A DNA stretch of 64,000 nucleotides from Agriotes lineatus (taxonomy: Eukaryota > Arthropoda > Insecta > Coleoptera > Elateridae). Location: positions 62,001-126,000 of the forward strand of contig CALNHX010003604.1 in the NCBI GenBank assembly GCA_940337035.1, written 5' to 3'. Made by a program: the position numbers and the translations under genes. This document shows, one piece after another, positions 32,965 to 44,779 of the stretch (the first letter of the stretch is position 1; every line of letters starts with the position of its first letter). The notes beneath the pieces are model-generated. The model did no database searches. It was not told the origin of the DNA and saw only the letters and a list, made by a program, of their open reading frames with translations.

Positions 32965-35460
32965 GAGTCAAGGATTTTTTTTAATCTGACGCCGACAGTG
33001 CGGAAGTTTAAGTTTTGCAATAATAATTAGTCCCAGCTTCTTTCTGAATTCTCTTTAATCGTAGTCGTCGCACATGTGACGTGATCATGTATATAACGAC
33101 CGTACCACATCGAAAAAAACCATTTCAACAGATTACAAAGACTGAATGTGTTTTAAGGCATGTGCGTCTCAAAGAGTGCATGACAAAAAGCCACTCCATG
33201 CCAACAGTGTGTCGAAGTATCAATAATGGGCTTCTACCGTCGCATCTTGCTTCATTTCTAATTATAACGACGTCAGTTTAAATGAAATTACTTACAAGTT
33301 TCCAAAAACATTTGAATGAAACGGTGCAAAAGAAAAGCTATGCAGTGACGCCGTGTAGTACAATTTCCCTCCCAGATCACCCCCAGAGCCAAATATTAGT
33401 TACGCCACTGTGTCCGATATTACTGAAAATTTAAATTTTGAAGCTGCTACAGAAGAGTTCGTTCTTCAGAATTTAATTAATATAACAAACTTCGAATCTC
33501 TTCAGAAAGCCAATATCCCCATGCTTCAAGTAGAGAAATGGTCATCCTGTTTACTTACTTTTTTATGGAACTGCAAAATAACAAATAATTTCTAACTACA
33601 ACGTGATCATACCAAAATTTTATATTAAAGTTTAATATTTTATTATGGATATAGAATATTACGCAACCATGTACAGCCAAAAAGTAAAGTTTTACATTCA
33701 TTTTGACCATATAGAAATAGAGAGATATACTGTACAAGACTGATAAAAAGTAAATAAATAATTGTATAAATGGGTTCATTGATTGTAGTGTTTTGCCCCC
33801 TATAGTAATTCGCACATCTGCAAGTAAAGTTATTTATGGCTAGCTTTCAGTAGGCATGAAGACTCAAATCTGCAAGTTAGGTTCACCGACATGTTCATAT
33901 TTAAACTCCCGTGTTACGCCACTGGGCTGTGAAATTAAAAAACAGCAACGCGCAGACTCACTACGCTGTCAATTTATCTATCAACAAATTGAATTTTCGT
34001 GCGGTTCGTTTCTGGTGTATTTACAAGTTAATTCAAAGGCAAATCTATGAACAAATTATCAGGTAATTCGAATCTCGGGCTTTATTAAGCGTCACTAGTC
34101 GTGTTTTGTTTTTAGATCGTTCGCGGCTTCCAGCGAATTCAATTGTTTTGAACGCGTCCTTTCATGTGAAAAAACATAACCTCAACTTATATTTTTACCA
34201 TTTCTGGACTTCATGCTCTTTTTTGAAGTATTGTAAGACTGGGATCGGCTTCCTCTTATAGGACTCGTTCCTCATGGTAAGTTTCGAAACTCAAGCACGG
34301 ATATTTGCTTTGCAACACTAACCTGACCTTTTTTAGGCTGCGGGAACTGGTTCGGAACAGCTTCTCCCGATGTTCGCTGCTGGAAGCGGAACCCTAGGAT
34401 GCTGGAACTGCTGCGGTGTACTAATACACGGCGTGCGAACGTGGTGCTATCAAAATTTCAAACGACTGACCTCAATTGTGCTCAAAATCTGATGATCGTA
34501 AACTTCTCGTCGTTGGCGAAGTGGTTTGGAAGGTGGTCGCAGATGAAAATAATTTTTAGGTGATGGATTTTCACATCCACATTCTCACATATGCACTACA
34601 AACTCCTGATCACGATGGTATAATTATTTTTAATTTATTTCAATTGTAAATGGCTTAAAACTCAATTAATCTGGAGAGACAAATTAGACTGTCATGAAAT
34701 AATTTTTATTCAATTGTTGCTCCCCCCGCGTAGTTAAAGAGAATTGCCTATCTAAATTCATAATTGTGGATGTTAACCAAGTACAAATCAGTTACTTATA
34801 AACTAAATTTTAACTTATATTACAAAAATGTACAAAATCTTAATTCTAAAATTATTGTTTGTTCACGTTCGGATTTAAACTAGGTTATAGCGCCACTGAC
34901 TCATTTCTTTAAACACCAATCTCGTTCATTTCCTGTAGTGTGAATTTCATGTATTTTATAATAATTGTTTGCTTTTCACCATTCTTCAAATATTACCGTT
35001 CCATTTTTTTATAGCCTTATTTGATCTAGTATTGTGCTCTCTTTGCACTGTATTGAGAACATTCTGTCCTTACCTTTATTTAAAAAGTTCATAGAACTGT
35101 ACTTATTCAATTATACTAACATGTAAATTTATTTAACACGCATGTAATAAACCCTTTGGTGATAGATTTGTTGAATTTTGATTGGCTTTACTTTGCACCA
35201 ACCTCTTAATTTATGCTAATTAATATTTCTGTGACTCTAATTTACGAATTGAGCTCTGCCTTATTGCCATCTATTCTGAAGTAACTCCATTTAATATCGG
35301 CAATGCTTTACCAATGTAGTTATGAATTAAAATTTCTGATGTAACTTCTTGCAGTTGCCTGATTTAACCCAGCTCTGTGCTTTATTGACTTGCTTTATTT
35401 ATCTATGCTGCAAGCAGAGTTGAGTAACAGGCTAAATACCATCTCAATACGCATGCACAG
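32965..35460. other. No gene recognised
   Basis: Mixed DNA. TTACGCCACTG occurs at about 33398 and 33914, which may mark a short repeat. Short open frames (33410-33595, 33081-33281) lack any recognisable domain. Confidence 0.45.
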
Positions 35461-35653
35461 AACAACATATGAGTATCACGCGAGCGGTCAGGCAGTGAGG
35501 TCGATTTATCGCAGTGAAATTTAAACTTGAACCCGATTATCGGCAGCGCCGGTGCTGCATACATAAATACACAGTGCTAGTGAATAAACAACATTTATTA
35601 TAAACGTTAAAACCACCAAGACTAACCAACCCTTCGGGGTTAGGTAGGCCAAA

Positions 35654-36741
35654 ATGAGCACCACAAAACGCAAAAGCGATGAGCTAACATCGCCTATTAT
35701 CGACGCTGCTAAACGTTATACGTGGAACCCGGATGAATTAATAAAAAGCAACCCTTATTATCCTCTAGCAACGCAAAATGAAACAAATAACGAGGCATCC
35801 TCAAGCCAACCAAACAATAACGCGACGAAGCAAGATAAAATTCCTCCAATATTTGTACACAATGCTAACAACCATAAGGAAATCGTTGCTGATATCAAGC
35901 TGATTACGGAAGATAGAGAGTTTACAACCAACTACAGCAGTAAATATCTAAAAAATTTTCTCACATCTCATGACGATTACCGCAGCCTAACTAAATACTA
36001 CATGAATAACTCAGTAGAATTCCATACTTTTCAAAACCCCAAGGATAAACCCCTCTCAGTGGTTATCAAAAATGTGCCAATCTCATTAACCGAAAGTGAG
36101 GTCAAAGATGAACTTCTGGCCAAAAAATTGTCTGTTTTGAAAGTGACCCGTCTAATTAATAAAAATAAACACCCAATCCCCATATGCGCCGTAATTCTCA
36201 CATCCAATGAAACCGCCAAAGAAATTTTTGATCTAAAAACTATTTTCCACTCTATCGTCGCGGTCGAAATGAGAAAAAAGCAACTAACATTCCACAGTGT
36301 CACAAATGTCAGCGATTTGGGCATACCAAAAACTACTGTGCTGCCAAACCACGCTGCGTAAAATGTCTAGAAGATCACCCACCTAATGTATGCAAGAAAA
36401 ATATCAATGACCCGCCAAAATGCATAAATTGCGGCGGAGAACATCCCGCAAGCTACAGAGGATGCCCTCATCACCAGCAACTCCAGAGGCAAAAAACCAT
36501 AATGCAAAATCCTAGAATAATCACCCAACAACACTCCTACACAACAAACCAAATGTCCTACAGTCAAGCAGCGCAATCAAATGCCCTTCCTACTAAACAA
36601 ACCAACCAATCATCCCAACACCCCGCTCCAATTAATGTCGATAAAATCCTAGAATTTATCAAAGATTTAATAACTCCCTTCATACCCCAAATTAAATCAT
36701 TCTTACTCACACACATCCTACCAAATATCCTTAATGGCTAA
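35654..36741 (+). pseudogene. Jockey-like ORF1 (gag-like, CCHC), one frameshift
   Basis: ORF1 proteins coat the element RNA. The first frame (35654-36361) has the N-terminal KIPPIF region and the PRE-C2HC-type domain (LSVVIKNVPISLTESEVKDE). The frame is lost near 36285 and continues in another: QCHKCQRFGHTKNYCAAKPRCVKCLEDH then CINCGGEHPASYRGC, three zinc knuckles, ending at 36741. The total length is two bases over a multiple of three, so one base has probably been lost. Confidence 0.85.
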
Positions 36742-39700
36742 TTTACGACAACCAATTCAAAAACTCACCATCCTTAACTGGAATGCCAATGGCATAAAAT
36801 CACAACGGCAAGTTTTTATATCCTTTTTAGCAAGATATAATGTAGATTTAGCGTGTATCACTGAAACGCACCTATCAGAAGGCGAACAATTTAAAGTAAG
36901 CGAGTACAGAATATTTCGCAACGACAGAACAACTGGAACAGCATGGGGGGGAGTCGCAATATTAATAAAAACTCATTTGGACCACACTGCACCAGTTGAT
37001 TTACCTATGAACAACCTTGAAGCAATATGTATATTTATAAGAACAACAAATATCGGTAAAGTTAAAGTTGCAGCTGCATACAAACAACCCAACAAATCAT
37101 TAATCGAAAATGACATCCGCAGTTTATTCACTTGTGATACGCCAACGATTGTATTTGGGGACCTGAATTGTAAAAGCACGCTTTGGGGATGTCGTGCCAG
37201 CAATCCAAGTGGCAACAAACTAAATGACTTTGCAGCTAAACACCAATTACACATTTATGCTCCAAATGACTACACATACTATCCGTACAGAAATGATCAC
37301 CAGCCGGATACCTCAGATATTATGATTGTAAAAAAATTCTCAACGCCAGTACAGCAGACAGTTATCCCAGAATTAAATTCTGATCACCTTCCAGTGCTAA
37401 CAACATTTACCACTGAACCAGCTCACAAACCACGTATCCCAAGAATGATAAATGGCTATGTCACTTGGGAAACTTTTCAGGAAAACCTAGACAGAAACCT
37501 AAAAATTCCATTCCCAATAATCAATACACAAGAAATCGACATGCATATCGATAATTTTACCACAGTAAAGGCGGCTCCAGACTATGCGTCCAGCGTTGGT
37601 TCCAATGTTGGCTCAAACATTTGCATCAAATGTTTGCCTTGGTACGTTTGCCAAATGTTTACTTCAGACAATGCGTCGAACATTACGTCCAACATAGCAA
37701 CCAGCGTTGGCTCAAATATTTGCCAATGATTTCTGGCCAGTCATTTCAAATCCATTTATCACAACTTTTTTTCTTAGAACGCGGTATGTCGCCATCAGTG
37801 ATTCTTTCTTTTTCTTCAGCTCTGAGATTTGAAGCTCTGGGTTAAATTCCCGTTAAAGCTGCACCCAACCATCGTTCAACCTATTGCGGTTTTTGTGGTC
37901 GCAATGTTTGGGGTCCCAAAGCACTGGGTATTTTTCGTAAACACTAATAAACTCTAAAATTTGTTCACTATTCCACTCCATTTTTTTATTATTAAATAAA
38001 TTACAAAATTAGTGCAGAAACAAATGTCAGGACGCATGCACAGATAGCCGGATAATGACTGAGTGTACTGTATGGAATCAGTGTCGAATTCAAAATGCTG
38101 GACGCATAGTCTAGACGACGGCGAAATGTGATACTGGCACATTCCAACGTTTGAGGGTTCCTTTGACTCGCGACAAAAATACCGACAACAGCCCGAACGT
38201 CATCCAATGCCAACGTTGGAGGCTGGACACTCGACGCTCTCCAATTGTCTATCATCCACACTATGCGTCAAACCATCAAGCGTCCAGCGTTGGAAGGCAT
38301 TTGACGCATAGTGTGGAGCCGCCTTAATCAGCGACTCAGTGCAAGCTGCTTCGAAGCCCTATTTAACTAGGCGAGCAAAAAATCCCAACATCCCCCCTGC
38401 GTATGTAATACAAATGATCAAGCAGAAAAGCCAAATTAGAAGACAATGGCAGAGAACGAGAAACCAAATCTTAAAAAATCAACTAAACACGCTTACACAT
38501 CAAATCAGACGAGAACTTGATAAGTATAGAATTTACATATATAGAAAAAATGTAGAAAATATTGAACCAAACAGCTCTAACCTCTGGAAAGCAACGAAAA
38601 ACATATCACGGACACCTGAAATAATACCAACACTACACACATCTAATGGTACATACACTTCCGACGAAGAAAAAAGCAACTTATTTGCAAGCCACCTAGA
38701 AAACACCTTTATGCCAACCATTCCACAACACAACAGGCTCCATTCGCACAGAACAGTTACGTATATAGAAACACACCAACCAACTGTAACCGATTTTGAT
38801 AGGCCCACAACACCAGCTGAATTAAATGGATACATTCACAAACTACCTCTAAAAAAAGCCCCAGGTCCTGATTTGATACCTAACATCGTCGTCAAGAAGC
38901 TTACTAAGAAAGCAATAGCATTCCTAACTTCACTGTTCAACGCCTGCTTAAGATTAGGCTACTTCCCCACTAAATGGAAATACGCGCATATTCTCATTTT
39001 CCATAAACCGGGACGGAACAAAAAAGACTGCAGCTCCTATCGACCCATCAGTTTACTTTCAGCGCTCTCCAAACTACTCGAAAAAGTTATCAGCAATCGC
39101 TTGAAATCCGTTTTAACTGAGCACAATATAATACCACCAACACAATTTGGCTTTCGCGAAGGACACTCGCCAGTTCAGCAGCTGCAAAGGATAGTTGAAA
39201 TAATCGAACGTGGCTACGAAAGTAAACAATATACTGTGGCTGCCTTTCTAGATATCACACAGGCCTTTGATAAGGTGTGGATAGAAGGGCTAAAATATAA
39301 ATTACTCCACTCGCCATTACCCCAATATTTAATGGCAACCATTTTCTCGTTCCTCGATGACAGAAGCTTCTCGGTTCGTATTAATTGTGCCATCTCCAAA
39401 AAGAAGAGTATACATGCAGGAGTGCCGCAGGGCAGTACTCTTGGGCCAACACTATTTAATTTTTACATGAGCGACATACCCAATATCCGACTAAGCGAAA
39501 TAGCTCTGTTTGCCGACGATACGGCAGTTTTCACCCAAAATGAGGATCTTAACACAGCAATAGACCATCTTCAAACATCGCTGTACACTCTAGGAAAATG
39601 GTTCGACAAGTGGTGTATCAGTCTCAACCCAATAAAGTACTCTGCCAAAATATTTACGCTTAAACGTATCCCAAATCCTCGTAGTATAGAAATCGGCGGT

Positions 39701-40165
39701 GCGCCGATCAAATGGAACACCAAAAACGAAAGCGTGAAATACCTAGGAGTACACTTAGACACGAGATTAACTTGGAGTCATCATATAAATCAAAAACTTA
39801 ATCAAGCCTATACCAGACTAAGATTGCTTTATCCACTTATAAACAGAAAAACACCACTGCGCACGGACTGTACAGTTCTACTTTACAAGGCTTTACTGCG
39901 ACCTATCATCACATATGCCTGTCCTGTTTGGAGCGCCACTTCAAAAACTAACCTAAAAAAACTTCAGGTCTTCCAAAATAAAGTACTGCGAATATCAATT
40001 AACGCTCCATGGTACATTCGTAACCAACAAATTCATGCAGAATTAGGAATAGACAGCATAGAGCAATTTATTAAGAAACTTACAAAAACATTTTTCAACA
40101 CCCTTAGTACCAGTGACAGCAACATCCTCCAAAATCTGGCCACAAAAACTTGCACGTTCGCTTGA
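36734..40165 (+). pseudogene. Jockey-like ORF2 (endonuclease + RT), split by an insertion
   Basis: Endonuclease: LTILNWNANGI, ACITETHL near residue 43, FGDLNCKSTLWG near 142, ELNSDHLPVL near 216. After the insertion come the linker (RRAKNPNIPPAYV), KKAPGPDLIPN, SYRPISLLSALSK, FLDITQAFDKVW, GVPQGSTLGPTLFNFYMSD, the catalytic LFADDTAVF, KYLGVHLDTRLTW and PIITYACPVWS. Taking 36734-37568 plus 38328-40165 gives 2673 bases, exactly 891 codons including the stop, so only the insertion breaks it. The ATG overlaps the ORF1 stop by 8 bases. Confidence 0.9.
37569..38324. mobile_element. PIF/Harbinger-like MITE in the jockey ORF2
   Basis: The ends AGGCGGCTCCAGACTATGCGTC and the inverse GACGCATAGTGTGGAGCCGCCT match except for one base, flanked by TAA at 37566-37568 and 38325-38327. 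A 3-bp TAA duplication is the Harbinger signature. CC(A)(A/G)CGTTGG motifs repeat inside at 37590, 37701, 38210 and 38284. No transposase is recognisable in the 756 bases. Confidence 0.82.
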
Positions 40166-40769
40166 AAAGGAAACTGCCCCAAGATTTAATAATAAGTTGA
40201 AGTGAAAGTTCCAATGAAATAAGTGAATAACTAGTAAAGTAAAATAGTAACAAAACAAACAATCTTTAAAACAATAGTGAGTGAAAGTTCACTTAGTGTC
40301 GAGGGAAGAAGTGCCTCCAGTGACAATCAGGACCAAATCAAACAAACAAACCATAAGATCCAAGCCATGTATAACATCATAAGATGTTGATCTGGTTAAA
40401 CTTCAAATAAAAAAATAAAAAATAAAAAAAAAACAACATATGTTACTTAATTATATTTAATTCTGAACTTACACACAACTCATACATACTTGTACCATCG
40501 CATCTGAGCATGGTTATGACTGACGATGTTGTAGGAATTAAGAAAAAAATTGAAGAGTTCTTTGGAAGCTGTTAATTAGAGAGAGTATGAGTATAAGCAG
40601 CAACAAACCGAGTATGACACAAATATGAACAAGCACGAGTAGACATTTAAACACCACTCACAAATACGCTTATTTCTTCTTTGAGCTCACGAAATCATGT
40701 TGAAATAAATTTACATACGGTACACAAATATTTCACTTTTTCATCTATTCTTTACCATTTTTTGTAGTT

Positions 40770-43325
40770 TTATATTTCCAAATAGAACGTAAATACAGTT
40801 TTTCTTTTATACTATATCTTGGATGGCAGTGTGTTGCTACAAGATTTTCTAACTGCAAAGTGATGACAATCTCATGCAGAAACAAAACCTTCTTATTCTA
40901 TGGTTTTTATCTAGTATGTAACTTTATATGTTTAACTAAAGCAGGTTTTAATGTCGCTCTATACTTGCAAATAGAACATGCCTAAGGTTTCTCGCCGGTA
41001 TGTGTCCTTATATGACAAACTAATTCCCGTTTTTGTGCTGCTTTATAATGACATATTGAACACGAATATGGTTTCTCTCCTGTATGAGTTCTCATATGCC
41101 CAACTACACTACTTCTGTCTGCGGCTTTGTATGTGCAAATGGAACAAGAATACGGTTTTTCTCCTGTATGAGTTCTCATATGCCCAACTACACTACTTCT
41201 TTCTGCGGCTTTGTATGTGCAAATGGAACAAGAATACGGTTTTTCTCCTGTATGTGTTCTCATATGCCTAACTACACTATGGTGATCTGCAGCTTCATAA
41301 TTGCAAACAGAACATGAATATGGTTTTTTTCCTGCATGTCTTCTCATATGTCTAATAACACTATGTTTCTCTCCTGCTTTAAAATCACAAATAGAACACG
41401 AATAAGGTTTTTCACCTGTATGTGTCCTCATGTGGATAACTAAGTTTCCTTTTTTTGCGGTTTTAAATTTACAAACAACGCATGAATACGGTTTTACTCC
41501 TGTATGCGTCTTCATATGGTCCACTATAGTAGATTTCAGTGCTGCTTTATAATCACAAATAGAGCATGCATACGGTTTTTCTCCTGTATGTGTCCTCATG
41601 TGTATAGCCAAAGCAGATTTTCTTAATGCTGTAAACCCACAAACGGAACAGGAATAAGGTTTTTCTCCTGTATGCATCTTCACATTATGACTTACTAAAG
41701 TACTTTTTTTTGCAGCTTTATACTCGCAAATTGAACATGCATAAGGTTTTTTAAAAGTGTGTGTCCTCAAGTGTTTAACTAAACTGTGTTTCTCTATTGC
41801 TGTATACCCACAAGTAGAACATGAATAAAGTTTTACTTCTGCATGCTTCTTCATATGGCTTACTAAATAATATTTATGTGCCGATTTATACTTGCAAAAT
41901 GAACATGCATAAGGTTTTTCTCCTGTATGTGTCCTTAAATGTTTAACTAAATTACCTCTTTCCGCAACTTTAAATGTGCAAATGGAACAAGAATAAGGTC
42001 TTTCACCTGTATGCGTCTTCATATGTCTAACTAAACTATCTTTTCGTGCCGTTTTAAACTCACAAACAGAACAAGGATAAGATTTGTCGCCTGTATGCAT
42101 CTTCATATGTTTAACTAAACTGTCTCTTCGTGCTGTTCTAAACTCGCAAACAGAACAAGGATAAGATTTGTCGCCTGTATGCATCTTCATATGTTTAACT
42201 AAACTGTCTCTTCGTGCTGTTTTAAACTCGCAAACAGAACACGAATGAAGTTTTTCACTTGAATGAGTCTTCAAATGTTTAACTAAGTTACCTTTCCGTG
42301 CAGTTTTATATTCACAAATGGAACAGGAGTAAGATTGTTCCGAATGAGTCATGTGTTCCAAGAAATTACGCTCGTCTTCTGCTTTATATTTACAGACCTT
42401 GCAAACAAACTGCTCTTCTAAGACACTTGTTTCTGCTGCACACATACCGGGTAATTCATCTTTTATATGAAGTTCCTCCTTTTTAATATTCAATCCGTGA
42501 TCAGCCATGTTGTTAATAGTGCCTTGGATGATCTCTCGTATATGTAAATTTGGTACTACTTCTCTTTCATATTTTAATCATTTGTGTAATTGCTGGTCAT
42601 TGTATGAGGCAAATTATGATCAAATCCATGTGTGATATCCATTGTAACAGAAATGAAGAGTTCGTATTTATTAAATGTTGTCTAAAAACAAAACACAAAA
42701 TGAACTTTAGTTAGGTTCTTGTTTGATTCTTTTTAAAATATTAAAAATTGGCTACACTGAGGTCTAATATTTTTACTTACAGGAAATTAAAAGTAATTAT
42801 TCAGAGAATGGGCTCTCATCAAACATAATGTTGAATTCAAAAAACAATAACTAATGTTAAATTTCTACACAAACCACCACTATTAACAGTCGAATAGGTC
42901 AAATGTAATTAAAGAGAACTACTCTAATCTACAGGGTCTCGCAATAGAATTATCCATAACTTGGAAGTTTTAGCAACTATTTTATTCAAATGACTTTCGA
43001 CAGACACATATTTTTAACTGTTTATCTAGAAAATAAGAGTTAACATTAAAATTAAGAACAACAATTGTAACAGTTTTGGTTTGTTATGTGTGTACTGAAG
43101 TGTACTGAAGTCACAACTCATATCGCTATCTTTCGATGAAGCTGACCATCACAACTCTAACTCAACAATAGCAAAAGTTAATCATCACGACACTCTCTAG
43201 TAAAATTATAATTTTGTTTCTTAACTTAAACGTTAATTTCCAGGTTTCGAACACTCGGTTAAAAATTCAACACGAATTTATCGCAAAAACGACATTACAC
43301 TGTTCAGAGTACGATTCAATGGTTT
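40770..43325. repeat. Segmental duplication, copy B (partner 17400-19190)
   Basis: It holds the better-preserved zinc-finger gene and the same upstream DNA as copy A, with scattered small insertions and deletions. The extra length against copy A comes mostly from about eight more zinc fingers. Confidence 0.85.
40982..42508 (-). CDS. C2H2 zinc-finger protein, 17 fingers
   Basis: 508 residues, probably a nuclear DNA-binding regulator; target unknown. A short leader (MADHGLNIKKEELHIKDEL) is followed by an atypical first finger (CKVCKYKA...HMTH) and then 16 regular C2H2 fingers of the type CSICEYKTARKGNLVKHLKTH joined mostly by TGEKP linkers. No KRAB, ZAD or BTB domain is visible. The frame ends at TAG (40982-40984) right after TGEKP, where copy A has TAT (Tyr). 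Beyond the stop an 18th finger (ACSICKYRATLKPALVKHIKLH) remains readable to TAA at 40907-40909, and a further decayed finger (EKLYLRSIWKYK) lies near 40770-40800. The stop is probably a recent nonsense change, and the truncated protein may still work. Upstream non-coding exons cannot be placed. Confidence 0.82.
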   Translation of the reverse strand: MADHGLNIKKEELHIKDELPGMCAAETSVLEEQFVCKVCKYKAEDERNFLEHMTHSEQSYSCSICEYKTARKGNLVKHLKTHSSEKLHSCSVCEFKTARRDSLVKHMKMHTGDKSYPCSVCEFRTARRDSLVKHMKMHTGDKSYPCSVCEFKTARKDSLVRHMKTHTGERPYSCSICTFKVAERGNLVKHLRTHTGEKPYACSFCKYKSAHKYYLVSHMKKHAEVKLYSCSTCGYTAIEKHSLVKHLRTHTFKKPYACSICEYKAAKKSTLVSHNVKMHTGEKPYSCSVCGFTALRKSALAIHMRTHTGEKPYACSICDYKAALKSTIVDHMKTHTGVKPYSCVVCKFKTAKKGNLVIHMRTHTGEKPYSCSICDFKAGEKHSVIRHMRRHAGKKPYSCSVCNYEAADHHSVVRHMRTHTGEKPYSCSICTYKAAERSSVVGHMRTHTGEKPYSCSICTYKAADRSSVVGHMRTHTGEKPYSCSICHYKAAQKRELVCHIRTHTGEKP

Positions 43326-43339
43326 AATTTTATTTTTAT

Positions 43340-43930
43340 TTCCATTTCATGTAGCTTATCATTTGAAAGTTAAGAAATCACTTGCAGCAGACAGTTTCGC
43401 CATTGATCGCACCGAAATAAGTAAAGCTATTGAAAAACTGGTTAAATCACTGCAAAAACAACAAAATCAAGCCATAAACTCATGTCTAGAAGAACTAATA
43501 GCAGCGAAAGCTGCAGAATACTTGTTTGGAAAGCAATATGTAAGCCCAAGCGACGACCACAGAATATTCAACCAATTCGAGTGGGAGAGAGAGAATAGCC
43601 AAGAACGAATAAAGAAAAATAGGATATCTTTGCAAACCAACTAAAAATTATTTCAACAGAACTCAGAGAAATACCACCATATTCTAGAAATTTCGGAACA
43701 ACCGGAGCTGCCAATCCAGAAGTTTAGAATAAAGTGAGTACAAGAGTCATAGATAAAAACATAAATGCAAAGAAAGCTCCGGGGTGGGACCTTATAACAG
43801 GCCGATTCTTAAAAGAATTCCCAAAAGCAATAAGATTGGTAACAATGATGTACAACGCAGCAATAAGAGTGGAATACTTCCATGGCAATGGCAAGTGGCT
43901 CAGATAATTCCAACATTAGATCTGGTTCCA
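43340..43930 (+). pseudogene. Jockey-like LINE fragment (linker to RT start)
   Basis: The open frame at 43363-43644 has no clear domain. It runs into text of jockey type: FANQLKIISTELREIPPYSRN, then after a stop INAKKAPGWDLITGRFLKEFPKAI and AAIRVEYFPWQWQ-like text across a frame change, i.e. RT motif 1. It ends at a border with Gypsy-like sequence near 43930. Confidence 0.68.
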
Positions 43931-44730
43931 ATTTCATATTGATGAATGGTATCCAAAAACTAGTGATGCAAAAATCCTTCGATTGCATTGTTAATGAGCG
44001 GAAGTCCTTCGTCTTTTTCGAGCATGAACCAAATGTCCATCGGTTTTTATTATAGGCACACGAGGGCTACCCCCATTCGATATGATCCACAGGTGTAGTG
44101 ACCCCTGCTTTAGTTAGTCGATCAAGTTCAGCGTCTACTTTGGGTTCATTGAAATTGGCAAAGGTCGCTGCTTGAAAAAACCGGTGAAACTTCCTCTTTT
44201 AAATTGATTTTTATTTTGGTAACCTTGCATTCTCCCAACTTGCCATCAAAATAATCTTATTTTTATTTATTAATAAAGTATTATTATTTTCTTGTAAGCT
44301 GTATATCTTGTTAGAATTTAAAGTTACATTAAACTTCTTTCAAAAATCTCTACCCAAAAGTGGTGGTCCCCCGTTCTCTATAATTTGAAATGTCATTTCA
44401 TTAGTTTGGTTATTGTATAGCATTACACAATTAAATTGACCTATCGGTTTAATGCCATCTCCTGTATAACCTTTCAAAATTACATTTGATTTTTCTAATT
44501 TAAACTTATCAAATTTTGAATCATAGAAAGATTTCGACATTACTGATAAACCTGCGCATATGATAGCCAATTTTGTCTATTGTAACTACAGCTATTATAG
44601 GTTCATTAACATTATTACTTAAATTAAATATCGGCATCTCTTTAATCTCCTCCTCAACTTCCAAAAAATTGTGACGAGATTTGTTTGCCTTTTGCACAAT
44701 CATAGAAATCATCATTCAAATCCATGCCGG
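43930..44730 (-). pseudogene. Gypsy-type LTR retrotransposon pol fragment
   Basis: Minus strand: AGLSVMSKSFYDSKFDK...GGPPLLGRDF (44570-44340) is the aspartic protease region of Gypsy pol; the active-site DTG is not preserved in frame. Downstream, VDAELDRLTKAGVTTPVDH (near 44130) is the start of the reverse transcriptase. Stops and frame changes are present. No LTRs or envelope gene are seen nearby, so it is an isolated relic. Confidence 0.78.
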
Positions 44731-44779
44731 TCGCAACAGATCCATTTTTAATATCAACTTATATCTCGATAATGTTTCT

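Larger units (their letters stand above)
35472..40431 (+). mobile_element. Full-length jockey-like LINE with 11-bp target duplication
   Basis: AACAACATATG at 35461-35471 recurs at 40432-40442 directly after an A-rich tail (about 40407-40431). Order: 5' UTR, ORF1 (35654-36741), ORF2 (36734-40165), 3' UTR, A tail. It carries a Harbinger-like insertion at 37569-38324. ORF2 starts inside the ORF1 stop region (ATGGCTAA). Confidence 0.9.

Noticed and set aside
33390..33930. TTACGCCACTG pair (33398 and 33914) as transposon ends
   Set aside because: They are direct, not inverted, and no target duplication is seen.
38339..40165. Separate 608-codon gene starting at 38339
   Set aside because: It is the second part of the jockey-like ORF2; the frame continues from 36734 once the MITE is left out, and the Met at 38339 is internal.
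40978..41317. Plus-strand frames with repeated YEFSYAQLHYF and SSHMPNYTTS peptides
   Set aside because: Antisense shadows of the repeated zinc-finger coding sequence.
41000..42300. Regularly spaced repeats as a CRISPR array
   Set aside because: The 84-bp period is that of C2H2 fingers in a coding frame.
43930..44730. Endogenous virus with envelope
   Set aside because: Only a protease and RT start of a Gypsy-type pol are seen; no LTR, integrase or envelope in the flanks.
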